From an uncultured Acetatifactor sp. (GTDB lineage: Bacteria > Bacillota > Clostridia > Lachnospirales > Lachnospiraceae): DNA of 64,000 nucleotides. The position numbers and the translations under genes are program-made. The notes under the pieces were generated by a model. That model searched no databases. It was not told the origin of the DNA and worked only from the letters and a program-made list of their open reading frames with translations. The DNA lies in the NCBI GenBank assembly GCA_910584375.1, contig CAJUAH010000018.1, positions 1 to 64,000 on the forward strand. Direction: 5' to 3'. Shown here in pieces: positions 32,641 to 41,638 of the stretch (positions within the stretch are counted from its first letter, which is position 1; every line of letters starts with the position of its first letter).

Positions 32641-33378
32641 GTGAAAAACTTAATCAAAAAGAATCAGCTAATGATTACCGCTCTTGCGATCATGCTGGCC
32701 ATTGCGGGCTATCTGCAGTTTGCGGGGACCAATCTGGACGACAAAGTTCTGGGGGACGAGGAGAAGACGGCAGAGGTGACAAATACGGACGGAGTGATCA
32801 CGGACAATGTGGTGGCAGGGCAGTATGACATAAGCGATATCGACGGTATGCTGGATCTGTCGGAGGCCGACCTGGTGGCGTCCTCCGTCACGGAGATCGA
32901 CAGTCTGGACACGGACGGGGATGTGATCGCCGAGAATTACCTGGATTCGGACATGGTAGTGGGAGAGGCCCAGCCCGCCGAGGGAGAAGTGCCGGGCGAA
33001 GCGGTATTTTCCTCCTCCAACGGCGTAGCCATGCTCTCGGAAGCCAAGCTGTTAAAAGAACAGGTGCGGGCAAAAAATAAAGAGACGCTGATGGAGATCA
33101 TCAACAGCGACGGTCTGTCCGACGAGCAGAAACAGGAGGCAGTGAACACTATGGTACAGATGACGGCCATCGCCGAAAAAGAAGCGGCGGCGGAGATCCT
33201 TCTGGAGGCCAAGGGATTCTCGGATGTGGTGGTCAGCATCAACGACGGAGCCGTGGACGTGGTGGTCAACGCTCTGACGCTGACAGATGTGCAGAGAGCG
33301 CAGATCGAGGATATTGTAAAACGCAAGACGGAGATCGGCGCGGAGAATATCATCATCAGCACGGTTGTACAGGAATAA
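32641..33378 (+). CDS. spoIIIAH: Stage III sporulation protein AH
   Basis: The 245-residue protein has an N-terminal membrane helix (LMITALAIMLAIAGYLQF), an acidic linker and a C-terminal YscJ/FliF-like domain (EAAAEILLEAKGFSDVVVSI, DAVDVVVNALTLTDVQRAQIEDIV). It would bind SpoIIQ across the septum. GTG 32641 follows AGGGAGAAAA. It is the last gene of the operon. Confidence 0.95.
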   Translation: MKNLIKKNQLMITALAIMLAIAGYLQFAGTNLDDKVLGDEEKTAEVTNTDGVITDNVVAGQYDISDIDGMLDLSEADLVASSVTEIDSLDTDGDVIAENYLDSDMVVGEAQPAEGEVPGEAVFSSSNGVAMLSEAKLLKEQVRAKNKETLMEIINSDGLSDEQKQEAVNTMVQMTAIAEKEAAAEILLEAKGFSDVVVSINDGAVDVVVNALTLTDVQRAQIEDIVKRKTEIGAENIIISTVVQE

Positions 33379-33403
33379 TTTAGTGTACAATACATAAAAA
33401 TGT

Positions 33404-33540
33404 GGTATACTGAATAAAATGCTCCGCATTTAATTCTCTGAATGATATGTGCGCCAAGGCGCACGGAAATAAGGTATACTGAATAAAATGCTCCGCATTT
33501 AATTCTCTGAATGGAATGTGCGCAGAGCGCACGGAAAAAA
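33404..33540 (+). repeat. Two 69-bp direct repeats with promoter-like and hairpin parts
   Basis: Two nearly identical units start at 33404 and 33473. Each contains GGTATACTGAATAAAATGC, then CTCCGCATTTAATTCTCTGAA, and ends with a small hairpin of the type GTGCGC/GCGCAC. TATACT resembles a -10 box. A related sequence, GGTACAATGAGTAAAATGC, forms the promoter at 37922. The repeats lie between spoIIIAH and deoB. Confidence 0.65.
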
Positions 33541-33577
33541 TGCCCCATACGATTTTACGAAAGGTGAGGAAAAGATA

Positions 33578-34768
33578 TTGAGCGACAAACGAGTATTTTT
33601 GATAGTGCTGGACAGTTTTGGGATCGGGGAGATGGCGGACGCGCCGCAGTACGGGGATGAGGATGTGAACACCCTGCGCAGCGTGGCAGCCAGCTCCTGT
33701 TTCCATGTACCCAATCTGGAACGGCTGGGTCTGCTGTGTATCGACGGAGTGGCGGATGAACCGGCGGTCAGCCGTCTGGCGACGGTGGACAGTTCCCAAG
33801 TGATCGGCAGATATGCCAGAATGGCGGAGCGTTCCCATGGCAAGGATACCACCATAGGGCACTGGGAGATAGCGGGACTGGTTTCCCACCGCCCCCTGCC
33901 CACTTATCCCCAGGGATTTCCCAGGGAGGTACTGGAGGAGTTCAGCCGCCGCACGGGCAGGGGCGTACTGTGCAATCTGCCCTACTCGGGGACGCAGGTG
34001 ATACAGGAGTACGGGGATGCGCATATGCGTACCGGGGACTTGATCGTATACACTTCGGCGGACAGCGTGTTTCAGATCGCCGCCCATGAGGAGATCGTTC
34101 CGGTGGAGCAGTTGTACGCCTACTGCAGGATCGCCCGGGAGATATTGCAGGGCGAGCATGGGGTGGGGCGCGTGATCGCCCGGCCCTTTGTGGGTCCGGC
34201 GGGCGGCCTGTTCACCAGAACGCCCCGCAGGCATGATTTTTCTCTGGAGCCCCCCGGCGTGACCATGCTGGATCAGTTGTCCGGCGCGGGCAAGAGTGTG
34301 ATTGCCGTGGGCAAGATACAGGATATTTTTGCGGGAAAGGGCATTACGGAGCATGTGTATACCGGCGGCAATGAGGAGGGCATCGCCCGAACGCTGGAGT
34401 ACTTAGATAAGGATTTTGAGGGACTGTGTTTTATAAATCTGGTGGACTACGATATGCTGTACGGGCACCGCAGGGACGTGGACGGCTATGCCCGGGCGCT
34501 GAGCGCCTTTGATGACAGGCTGCCGGAGATCATGGGGAAGATGGGACCGGAGGATCTGCTGATGATCACGGCGGATCACGGCTGTGACCCGGCCTACACA
34601 AAGACCACTGATCACACACGGGAGTATACGCCGCTTTTACTGTACGGCAGGAGCGTGCAGCCCGGCAACATGGGCACAAGGGATACCTTTGCGGATATAG
34701 GGGCCACTGTGCTGCAATATTTTGGTATCCGGCCGGAGATCGACGGAGAGGGGCTGTTTCCCCATTAG
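33578..34768 (+). CDS. deoB: Phosphopentomutase
   Basis: The 396-residue protein has the alkaline-phosphatase-fold motifs of DeoB: LIVLDSFGIGEMADA at the N-terminus with the metal Asp, GKDTTIGHWEIAG around the phosphorylated Thr, GKIQDIFAGKG, and ITADHGCDP with TTDHTREYTPLL. It interconverts ribose-1- or deoxyribose-1-phosphate and the 5-phosphates in nucleoside salvage. TTG 33578 is the start, with AAGGTGAGG upstream. Confidence 0.96.
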   Translation: MSDKRVFLIVLDSFGIGEMADAPQYGDEDVNTLRSVAASSCFHVPNLERLGLLCIDGVADEPAVSRLATVDSSQVIGRYARMAERSHGKDTTIGHWEIAGLVSHRPLPTYPQGFPREVLEEFSRRTGRGVLCNLPYSGTQVIQEYGDAHMRTGDLIVYTSADSVFQIAAHEEIVPVEQLYAYCRIAREILQGEHGVGRVIARPFVGPAGGLFTRTPRRHDFSLEPPGVTMLDQLSGAGKSVIAVGKIQDIFAGKGITEHVYTGGNEEGIARTLEYLDKDFEGLCFINLVDYDMLYGHRRDVDGYARALSAFDDRLPEIMGKMGPEDLLMITADHGCDPAYTKTTDHTREYTPLLLYGRSVQPGNMGTRDTFADIGATVLQYFGIRPEIDGEGLFPH

Positions 34769-34930
34769 GCATTGTGTGTGCTTGCAGGGAACTCGCGGAA
34801 CTATATCAAAGACAGCGTGTTCCCGGAAAGCGCGCTGATCCAGATCGGGACGCTCCGGCGGCCGGATGTGGATCACTGCTGTGCGCGCTTGCAGGGAACT
34901 CGCGGAACTCAAATAGGAGGAAATAGACCA
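34769..34930. repeat. 22-bp direct repeat in the deoB-prfC gap
   Basis: CTTGCAGGGAACTCGCGGAA plus CT occurs at 34781-34802 and 34888-34909, 107 bases apart. Between them lies GC-rich sequence with a possible CCGG hairpin. No coding capacity is evident. Confidence 0.6.
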
Positions 34931-36526
34931 ATGGATCAATATACAGAAGAAATAAACAGGCGGCGCACGTTCGCCATTATCTCACATCCGGACGCGGGCA
35001 AGACCACGCTGACGGAAAAGTTTCTGCTCTACGGCGGAGCCATCAATCTGGCAGGCAGCGTGAAAGGCAAGGCCACGGCCAGGCACGCGGTGTCCGACTG
35101 GATGGAGATCGAGAAGGAGAGAGGTATTTCCGTTACCTCCTCCGTATTGCAGTTTGAGTATGACGGTTTTTGTATCAATATTCTGGACACTCCGGGACAC
35201 CAGGACTTTTCGGAGGACACTTACCGGACGCTTATGGCGGCGGACTCCGCCGTGATGGTCATAGACGCCTCCAAGGGCGTGGAGGCCCAGACCCGCAAGC
35301 TGTTCAAAGTCTGCGGTATGCGGGGCATTCCGATCTTTACCTTTATCAATAAGCTGGACAGGGACGCCAACGATACCTTTGAACTGCTGGACGAGATCGA
35401 GAAGGAGCTGGGTATCGCCACCTGTCCCATAAACTGGCCCATCGGTTCCGGCAAGGGCTTTAAGGGCGTGTACGATCGGGAAGAAAGGGCGGTATATACT
35501 TATTCCGACACGGAAAAAGGCACCAAAGAGGGAGAGACCCGGGTGGTGCCGGTGCAGGAGGAGACGGCGCTGCGGGAGCTGATCGGGAACGGGGCGGCGG
35601 ACAAGCTGCTGGAGGAAGTGGAACTCCTGGACGGCGCCAGCGCGGATTTCGACCTGGAGGCTGTGCAAAAAGGGCAGCTGACGCCGGTGTTTTTCGGCTC
35701 GGCCCTCACAAACTTCGGTGTGGAGATCTTTTTACAACATTTTCTGCGAATGACCACCACGCCCCTGCCCCGGATGGCGGACATAGGGCTGATTGATCCG
35801 GTGGAACACGATTTTTCGGCCTTCGTGTTCAAGATCCAGGCCAACATGAACAAGGCCCACAGAGACAGGGTAGCCTTTATGCGCATCTGTTCGGGGCGTT
35901 TTGACGCCAATATGGAAGTGCGTCATGTGCAGGGCGGGAAGGTGATGCGCCTGTCCCAGCCCCAGCAGATCATGGCGGACGAGAGAAAGATCCTGGACGA
36001 GGCTTACGCGGGAGATATCATCGGCGTATTTGACCCCGGTATTTTTTCCATAGGGGATACGCTGTGTATGCCCAAAGAAAAATTCGCCTACGAGGGGATC
36101 CCCACTTTCGCGCCGGAGCATTTCGCCAGGGTGCGCCAGGTGGATACCATGAAACGGAAGCAGTTCACCAAAGGCGTGCAGCAGATTGCCCAGGAGGGCG
36201 CCATCCAGATCTTTCAGGAGTTTAACTCCGGCATGGAGGAGATCATCGTGGGCGTGGTGGGCGTGCTGCAGTTTGACGTGCTGAAATACCGTCTGGAGAA
36301 CGAGTACAATGTGGAGATCCGTCTGGAGAATCTGCCCTACGAGCATATCCGCTGGATCGCCAACAGGGATCAGGTGGACGTGGAAAAGCTCACGGGCACG
36401 TCGGATATGAAAAAGGTAAAGGATATGCGGGGCAATCCGCTGCTGTTGTTTGTGAACTCCTGGAGCATAGGCATGACGCTGGACCGCAACAAGGGGTTGG
36501 AGCTGTCGGAGTTCAGCAGGGAATAG
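34931..36526 (+). CDS. prfC: Peptide chain release factor 3
   Basis: The 531-residue translational GTPase has G1 SHPDAGKTTLTEK (about residues 19-31), G3 DTPGHQDF and G4 NKLDRDA. It has RF3-specific features such as VKGKATARHAVSDWMEIEKERGISVTSS-type sequence and the C-terminal domain ending ELSEFSRE. It recycles RF1/RF2 from ribosomes. ATG 34931 follows ATAGGAGG; the longer frame from 34772 is not needed. It is a full-length family member. Confidence 0.96.
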   Translation: MDQYTEEINRRRTFAIISHPDAGKTTLTEKFLLYGGAINLAGSVKGKATARHAVSDWMEIEKERGISVTSSVLQFEYDGFCINILDTPGHQDFSEDTYRTLMAADSAVMVIDASKGVEAQTRKLFKVCGMRGIPIFTFINKLDRDANDTFELLDEIEKELGIATCPINWPIGSGKGFKGVYDREERAVYTYSDTEKGTKEGETRVVPVQEETALRELIGNGAADKLLEEVELLDGASADFDLEAVQKGQLTPVFFGSALTNFGVEIFLQHFLRMTTTPLPRMADIGLIDPVEHDFSAFVFKIQANMNKAHRDRVAFMRICSGRFDANMEVRHVQGGKVMRLSQPQQIMADERKILDEAYAGDIIGVFDPGIFSIGDTLCMPKEKFAYEGIPTFAPEHFARVRQVDTMKRKQFTKGVQQIAQEGAIQIFQEFNSGMEEIIVGVVGVLQFDVLKYRLENEYNVEIRLENLPYEHIRWIANRDQVDVEKLTGTSDMKKVKDMRGNPLLLFVNSWSIGMTLDRNKGLELSEFSRE

Positions 36527-36567
36527 GGGAACCGGATAGAGCGGTAGCCGGAGAGGAAGGTGCCTGA

Positions 36568-37884
36568 TTGCGTAGGCGGAAAAAGCGTTTTTGGGGAAAA
36601 ATAGCTTATATGGGAGCATTCTGCGGTATCGCGGCGATTCTGGCGGCGGTGATTTTGATTGCGGGTTCCCCGGAGTTCTGGCAGGGAGACATATGGAACG
36701 ACGGGGAGGCAGCCCGGGAGACCGGACAGGAGGAGACGGACGGCCGCAGCGTAAACGCGCCGGAGACCGTTCTGGAATCCCGGATTCTGACCTGGCAGGC
36801 GTTGTCCGATTCCCAGGATCAGCAGGAAGACGCCGCGGTGGATTATACGGATCCGCTGGCGTGGGAATACTGCTATCAATATCTGGATGAGGCGGAACAG
36901 AAGTGGTATCGGGACATCCGGCAGGTTCTGGCGGGCATGGAAAAGGAGCAGGAACTGTCCCCGGAGGGATTGGAGGCGGGTCTGACGGAGGAGGATATCG
37001 ACAGGATTTTCTGTTATGTGCTGGCGGACCATCCGGAATATTTTTATGTGGACGGATACCGCTATACCAAATACAGTCGTATGGACAGGCTGGTCAAGAT
37101 CGAGTTTTCCGGCAGCTATACCTGCGACGCTATGGAGTGCGCCGACAAGTGGGAGCAGATCGAGGACGCCGCCGGGGCGCTGCTGGCCCAGGCTCCCGCC
37201 GGGGAGGACGACTATGAGAAGGCGCGCTATGTGTACGAGACCTTGATCCGCAACACCGATTATGTGCTGGATGCGCCGGACAACCAGAATCTGTATTCCG
37301 TTCTGGTCAACGGAGCGTCGGTGTGCCAGGGATATGCCAAGGCTACCCAGTATCTGCTCAACCACCTGGGGATCCCCTGTCTGCTGGTGCAGGGACAGGT
37401 ACAGCCCGGGGAGGGACATGCCTGGAATATGCTCTGCCTGGATGGGGATTACTATTATATGGATACCACCTGGGGGGACGCCTCCTACCGGCAGGCGGAG
37501 GACGACGACCAGGACGGAGGCTGGATTCCCCAGGTCAATTATGACTATCTGTGCGTCACCACCAGCCAGTTGCTGCGCACCCATACGCCTGACATGGGCG
37601 TACCGCTGCCGGAGTGTACCGCCACCCGCGACAATTACTATGTGCGGGAGGGATGCCTGCTGGAGGACTGTGGGGAGGAGGCGATACGGCAGGCTTTCGA
37701 CCGGGCCGTCGCCGCAGGCCGCCAGGAGATATCCCTGAAATGCACCCAGGAGAGCGTGTACCGCCAGCTCCTGGAGCATCTGATCGAGGATAAAGAGGTG
37801 TTTTCCTATCTGGGCCAGGATTGCAGCACTCTGCATTATGCCCGCAATGAAAAACAGTTGTCCGTCACCTTCTGGTTTTCCTAG
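36568..37884 (+). CDS. Transglutaminase-like membrane-anchored protein (second)
   Basis: The 438-residue protein has a basic start, one N-terminal membrane helix (GAFCGIAAILAAVILIAG) and a transglutaminase-like domain. The Cys is in GASVCQGYAKATQYL (about residue 252), the His in GEGHAWNML and the Asp in YYYMDTTWGD. It shares the layout of the 26247 protein but lacks its Pro-rich linkers. TTG 36568 is chosen with GAGGAAGG upstream. It is likely active on the cell surface; the two copies flank the spoIIIA-deoB-prfC block. Confidence 0.8.
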   Translation: MRRRKKRFWGKIAYMGAFCGIAAILAAVILIAGSPEFWQGDIWNDGEAARETGQEETDGRSVNAPETVLESRILTWQALSDSQDQQEDAAVDYTDPLAWEYCYQYLDEAEQKWYRDIRQVLAGMEKEQELSPEGLEAGLTEEDIDRIFCYVLADHPEYFYVDGYRYTKYSRMDRLVKIEFSGSYTCDAMECADKWEQIEDAAGALLAQAPAGEDDYEKARYVYETLIRNTDYVLDAPDNQNLYSVLVNGASVCQGYAKATQYLLNHLGIPCLLVQGQVQPGEGHAWNMLCLDGDYYYMDTTWGDASYRQAEDDDQDGGWIPQVNYDYLCVTTSQLLRTHTPDMGVPLPECTATRDNYYVREGCLLEDCGEEAIRQAFDRAVAAGRQEISLKCTQESVYRQLLEHLIEDKEVFSYLGQDCSTLHYARNEKQLSVTFWFS

Positions 37885-37900
37885 GAAATGCTTTTTTTAC

Positions 37901-37929
37901 TTGAGGGATCAGGGGGAATGTGGTACAAT
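37901..37929 (+). promoter_or_regulatory. Promoter for the asp23-nusB gene string
   Basis: TTGAGG at 37901-37906 and TACAAT at 37924-37929 are 17 bases apart. The sequence around the -10 box (GGTACAATGAGTAAAATGC) matches the repeats at 33404 and 33473. Confidence 0.65.
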
Positions 37930-38070
37930 GAGTAAAATGCCTAATGCCTTGTGGAGGACAGCGCGGGGCTTGTGAACGCCGGATCGGAGGGATTGGCTGA
38001 CTGCAATGACACTCGTTACAGCGACCGGGTTTCGCATACATCTGCGGGAGGGATAAGGAAAGGAGATAAT

Positions 38071-38424
38071 ATGGAAAAAGAGATAGATAGAAAGACTGTG
38101 GTATTGCAGGAGGATGAGAATTTGGGCAGTGTGAAGATCGCGGACGACGTGGTGGCCACCATCGCCAGGCTGGCGGCCAACGAGGTGGAGGGCGTGGCCC
38201 CCGCGCTGGGTTCCAACGGGAAACCCGTGAAAAAATATGTGAGAGTGGATGTGACCGGCGGCAATGTAGTGGTGGATCTGGCGGTGGTGCTGGCTTATGG
38301 GTTCAATATTCCCGCCACCTGCAGCAAGGTGCAGGCCAAGGTGAAGGCGGCCATTGAAAATATGACGGGGCTTACCTGCACTGACGTCAATATACGCATC
38401 GCCGGAGTGAAGGTCAATTCGTGA
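38071..38424 (+). CDS. Asp23/Gls24 family envelope stress protein
   Basis: The 117-residue protein has the Asp23 core: GSVKIADDVVATIARLAANEVEGV, then VRVDVTGGNVVVDLAVVLAYG and VKAAIENMTGLTCTDVNIRI. ATG 38071 follows AAAGGAG. It is a small cytoplasmic protein linked to envelope homeostasis. Its place before nusB is conserved in Clostridia. Confidence 0.93.
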   Translation: MEKEIDRKTVVLQEDENLGSVKIADDVVATIARLAANEVEGVAPALGSNGKPVKKYVRVDVTGGNVVVDLAVVLAYGFNIPATCSKVQAKVKAAIENMTGLTCTDVNIRIAGVKVNS

Positions 38425-38465
38425 CCTTTGCCGGGTCGGACGAAAGAAGACGGAGAGTAGGAGCT

Positions 38466-38909
38466 ATGGGACGACGTGAACAGAGAGAGCAGATATTCAG
38501 GCTGCTTTTTCGCGTGGAATTTAATACGCCGGAGGAAATGCCCTGGCAGAGGGATTTTTTTCTGGAACAGATAAAGCTGCCGCCCCAGGAGGAGGGTCTG
38601 GGGGCCAGGGAGAAGGATATCGCCTATATCGCGGATAAATATGAACGGATCCGGGAGCGGATCCCCGAGATCGACAGGATGATCGACGAGAAGGCCCAGG
38701 GGTGGAGCGTGGGCCGTATGGGCAAGGTGGAGCTGACGCTGCTGCGCCTGGGGGCCTATGAGATCCTGTATGACGGGGATGTGCCGGACGGCGTGGCCAT
38801 CAACGAGGCGGTGGAGCTGGCCAAGAAATACGGACAGGACAATTCCGGCGCTTTTGTCAATGCTGTGCTGGCCAAGTTTCTGCGCCCTGATCAGGAGGAG
38901 AAACCGTGA
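38466..38909 (+). CDS. nusB: Transcription antitermination protein NusB
   Basis: The 147-residue all-helical protein starts MGRREQREQIFRLLFRVEF and has the NusB features RMGKVELTLLRLGAYEILY, VAINEAVELAKKYG and FVNAVLAKF. It binds boxA RNA with NusE for rRNA antitermination. ATG 38466 follows TAGGAGC. The stop overlaps the xseA start by four bases. Confidence 0.96.
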   Translation: MGRREQREQIFRLLFRVEFNTPEEMPWQRDFFLEQIKLPPQEEGLGAREKDIAYIADKYERIRERIPEIDRMIDEKAQGWSVGRMGKVELTLLRLGAYEILYDGDVPDGVAINEAVELAKKYGQDNSGAFVNAVLAKFLRPDQEEKP

Positions 38910-40135
38910 CGGCGCGTAGCGTGTATACGGTGGCGCAGGTCAATGCGTATATCAAGAATATGTTCACGCAGGATTATATGCTGCAGGCGCTCTTTGTTAA
39001 AGGGGAAGTGAGCAACTGCAAGTATCATTCCTCTGGACATATTTATTTTACGTTAAAGGATCAAAAGGGCGCGCTGCAATGTGTGATGTTTGCCGGCAAT
39101 CGCCGGGGGCTGGATTTCCGGCTGCAGGACGGGCAGCAGGTTGTCGTGGGCGGCATGGTGGACGTGTATGAGAGGGATGGGAAGTACCAGCTCTACGCCA
39201 GGCAAATCGCGCTGGACGGCGCGGGGGCGCTGTACGAGCGCTATGAGCGGTTGAAACGGGAGTTGGAGGAACTGGGCATGTTCGCCCCGGAGTACAAAAA
39301 GCCCATCCCCGGATTTATACGCACGCTGGGAGTGGTGACGGCGGATACGGGCGCGGCGGTGCGGGATATCATACAGATCGCAACCCGGCGCAATCCCTAT
39401 GTGCAGATTCTGCTCTATCCCGCCATCGTACAGGGGGAGCAGGCTCCGGAGAGCATCGTCCGGGGGATCAGGGCCCTGGAGCGGCAGGGCGTGGATGTGA
39501 TGATCGTGGGCCGGGGCGGAGGCTCCATTGAGGATCTGTGGGCCTTTAACGACCGGACGGTGGCCCAGGCGGTGTTTGACTGTTCGGTGCCCATTATCTC
39601 GGCGGTGGGACATGAGACGGATACCACGATCATCGACTTTGTATCGGATCTCAGGGCGCCTACGCCCTCTGCGGCGGCGGAGCTGGCGGTGTACGATATC
39701 CGCCAGTTGACGGAGACGCTGGAAGATATCGCCCGGAGGCTGGGAAAAGGGATGCAGCGGCGTCTGTCCGGGGAACGGGTCAGGCTGGAGAACTGTCGGC
39801 TGCGTCTGGGGGCGGTCGGGCCCGAGAGCAGGCTACGGGAGAGGCGCGCTTACCTGATACAGTTGGAGGAAAGGCTGCAGCGGGGTATGGAGGACGCTCT
39901 GCAGGAGAGAAAACATCGGATGGCGCTGTATATCGAGCGCATGAAGGGACTCTCCCCGTTGCGCAAACTCAGCAGCGGGTACAGCTATGTGACGGATGAG
40001 GAGGGCGGCGCGGTGCGATCCGTGCAGGCAGTGCAGCCAGGACAGACGGTGACGATCCATGTGACGGACGGACTGATCAAAGCCAGGGTGACGGAACGGG
40101 AAAAGGCCGCGCTCCCGGCGAAGAGGCGTTGCTGA
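38906..40135 (+). CDS. xseA: Exodeoxyribonuclease VII large subunit
   Basis: The 409-residue protein has an N-terminal OB domain (VKGEVSNCKYHSSGHIYFTLKD) and a catalytic domain with GVVTADTGAAVRDI, RGGGSIEDLWAFND and SAVGHETDTTIIDFV. A helical region follows, then a C-terminal tail. With XseB it degrades single-stranded DNA. GTG 38906 overlaps the nusB stop. Length is normal. Confidence 0.96.
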   Translation: MTARSVYTVAQVNAYIKNMFTQDYMLQALFVKGEVSNCKYHSSGHIYFTLKDQKGALQCVMFAGNRRGLDFRLQDGQQVVVGGMVDVYERDGKYQLYARQIALDGAGALYERYERLKRELEELGMFAPEYKKPIPGFIRTLGVVTADTGAAVRDIIQIATRRNPYVQILLYPAIVQGEQAPESIVRGIRALERQGVDVMIVGRGGGSIEDLWAFNDRTVAQAVFDCSVPIISAVGHETDTTIIDFVSDLRAPTPSAAAELAVYDIRQLTETLEDIARRLGKGMQRRLSGERVRLENCRLRLGAVGPESRLRERRAYLIQLEERLQRGMEDALQERKHRMALYIERMKGLSPLRKLSSGYSYVTDEEGGAVRSVQAVQPGQTVTIHVTDGLIKARVTEREKAALPAKRRC

Positions 40136-40235
40136 CCGGGAGAGGGATACAAGGGATACCAGAGATTCCGGTGGCGGAGAGAAGAACCCGCCGGGTAAAA
40201 ATGATATTGCGGGCATAAAAAGGAGAGACAGGCAG

Positions 40236-40502
40236 ATGGCGGAAAAAAAAGGGACGGATCAGGGGAGCGCGAATCCGAAAAAGAGCGGGAAAACACCGGG
40301 TATAGAGGAGAACTTCGCAAAATTGGAGGAGGTCATCGGGAGGCTGGAGAACGAGGACACCTCTCTGGAAGATGCCTTTGCCGCCTACAGCGAGGGCATG
40401 AAACTGGTAAAGACATGCAATGACCAGATTGACAGGGTGGAAAAACAGGTGCTTAAACTGACGCAGGAGGGGACGCTGGAACCCTTTGAAACGCTGGAAT
40501 AG
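40236..40502 (+). CDS. xseB: Exodeoxyribonuclease VII small subunit
   Basis: The 88-residue protein carries the XseB signature FAKLEEVIGRLENEDTSLED and YSEGMKLVKTCNDQIDRVEKQVLKL. A Lys-rich N-terminal extension precedes it. ATG 40236 follows AGGAGAG. It lies 100 bases after xseA, a larger gap than usual. Confidence 0.95.
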   Translation: MAEKKGTDQGSANPKKSGKTPGIEENFAKLEEVIGRLENEDTSLEDAFAAYSEGMKLVKTCNDQIDRVEKQVLKLTQEGTLEPFETLE

Positions 40503-40616
40503 CGTAACAGGTGCGGTGAACGGGACTATCAGGAGTAGCCGTGGCATGGGAGTTGTCCTGGCATGGGAACGGTTGCGGCACGGGAACCGTTCGTGACAGA
40601 GGAGATGAGGAAGATT

Positions 40617-41576
40617 ATGGAAGATATGCGGGAAATCCTGGAGCGCAAAGCCGGGGAAGTGGAACGGATCGTCTGCAAATGGCTGCCTGAGGCGGCAGGA
40701 TGGCAGCACACGGTGCTGGAGGCTATGAATTACAGTATACTGGCAGGAGGGAAACGACTGCGCCCCATGCTGATGTACGAGGTGTACCGGATGCTGGGCG
40801 GAACGGGGCCGGAGATCGAGCCGCTGATGGCGGCGATCGAGATGATACACACCTATTCGCTGGTACACGACGATCTGCCCGCCATGGACAACGACGACTA
40901 TCGCCGGGGCAGAAAGACCACCCATGCGGTATACGGTGAGGCCATGGGAATCCTGGCCGGGGACGGACTGCTGAACATGGCCTGGGAGACGGCGATGAAG
41001 GCGTTTTTTCTGGAGAGCCCACGGGAGGATTCGGGGAAAAATCCCCGGGAAAATCCCCGGAAAGACCCCCGAGAGGAGGCGGCGCGTATGCGGCGTATAG
41101 CCGAGGCCGTAGATGTGCTGGCGCGCAAGGCGGGCGTCTACGGCATGATCGGCGGCCAGACGGCGGATATAGAGGCGGAGCGGGCGTCTCAGGCGGATAT
41201 GGAACAGCTCCTGTTCATCCATGAGCACAAGACGGCGGCGCTGATCCAGGCGTCCATGATGGTGGGCGCGATCCTGGCGGGGGGCAGTGAGAGGCAGATC
41301 AGCCAGATGGAAAAATGCGCGTACAACATAGGCGTGGCGTTCCAGATCCAGGACGATATTCTGGACGTCACCGGCAGTATGGAGGAATTGGGCAAACCCA
41401 TAGGGAGCGACAAGAGGAATCACAAGCAGACCTACGTGACGATCCGGGGCCTGAAGGAGGCGGCGGCGGAGGTGAAACGCCTGTCCGGGGAGGCGGAGGA
41501 GATTTTGTCTTCCATGGAGGGCGACAGCAGCTTTTTACGGGCGCTGACGGAATATCTGATTCACCGCAGAAAATAG
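40617..41576 (+). CDS. ispA: Polyprenyl (farnesyl) diphosphate synthase
   Basis: The 319-residue protein has the first Asp-rich motif DDLPAMDND and the second DDILD, plus GGKRLRPML and SLVHDD, typical of IspA-type prenyl transferases making farnesyl diphosphate. A Pro/charged insert of about 20 residues (SPREDSGKNPRENPRKDPRE, 41017-41076) made of short repeats sits between helices. The start is ATG 40617 or 40605; both have purine-rich upstream sequence. It works with dxs next to it. Confidence 0.93.
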   Translation: MEDMREILERKAGEVERIVCKWLPEAAGWQHTVLEAMNYSILAGGKRLRPMLMYEVYRMLGGTGPEIEPLMAAIEMIHTYSLVHDDLPAMDNDDYRRGRKTTHAVYGEAMGILAGDGLLNMAWETAMKAFFLESPREDSGKNPRENPRKDPREEAARMRRIAEAVDVLARKAGVYGMIGGQTADIEAERASQADMEQLLFIHEHKTAALIQASMMVGAILAGGSERQISQMEKCAYNIGVAFQIQDDILDVTGSMEELGKPIGSDKRNHKQTYVTIRGLKEAAAEVKRLSGEAEEILSSMEGDSSFLRALTEYLIHRRK

Positions 41577-41638
41577 TCTGTACGGCAATGGGCAGGACGG
41601 CGAAGCGGGCACAGGGATATGCATGGGGAAAAAATAAT

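Noticed and set aside
36370..37836. 488-codon minus-strand frame opposite the second transglutaminase gene
   Set aside because: It overlaps conserved plus-strand genes with catalytic motifs; it is a shadow of GC-rich coding sequence.
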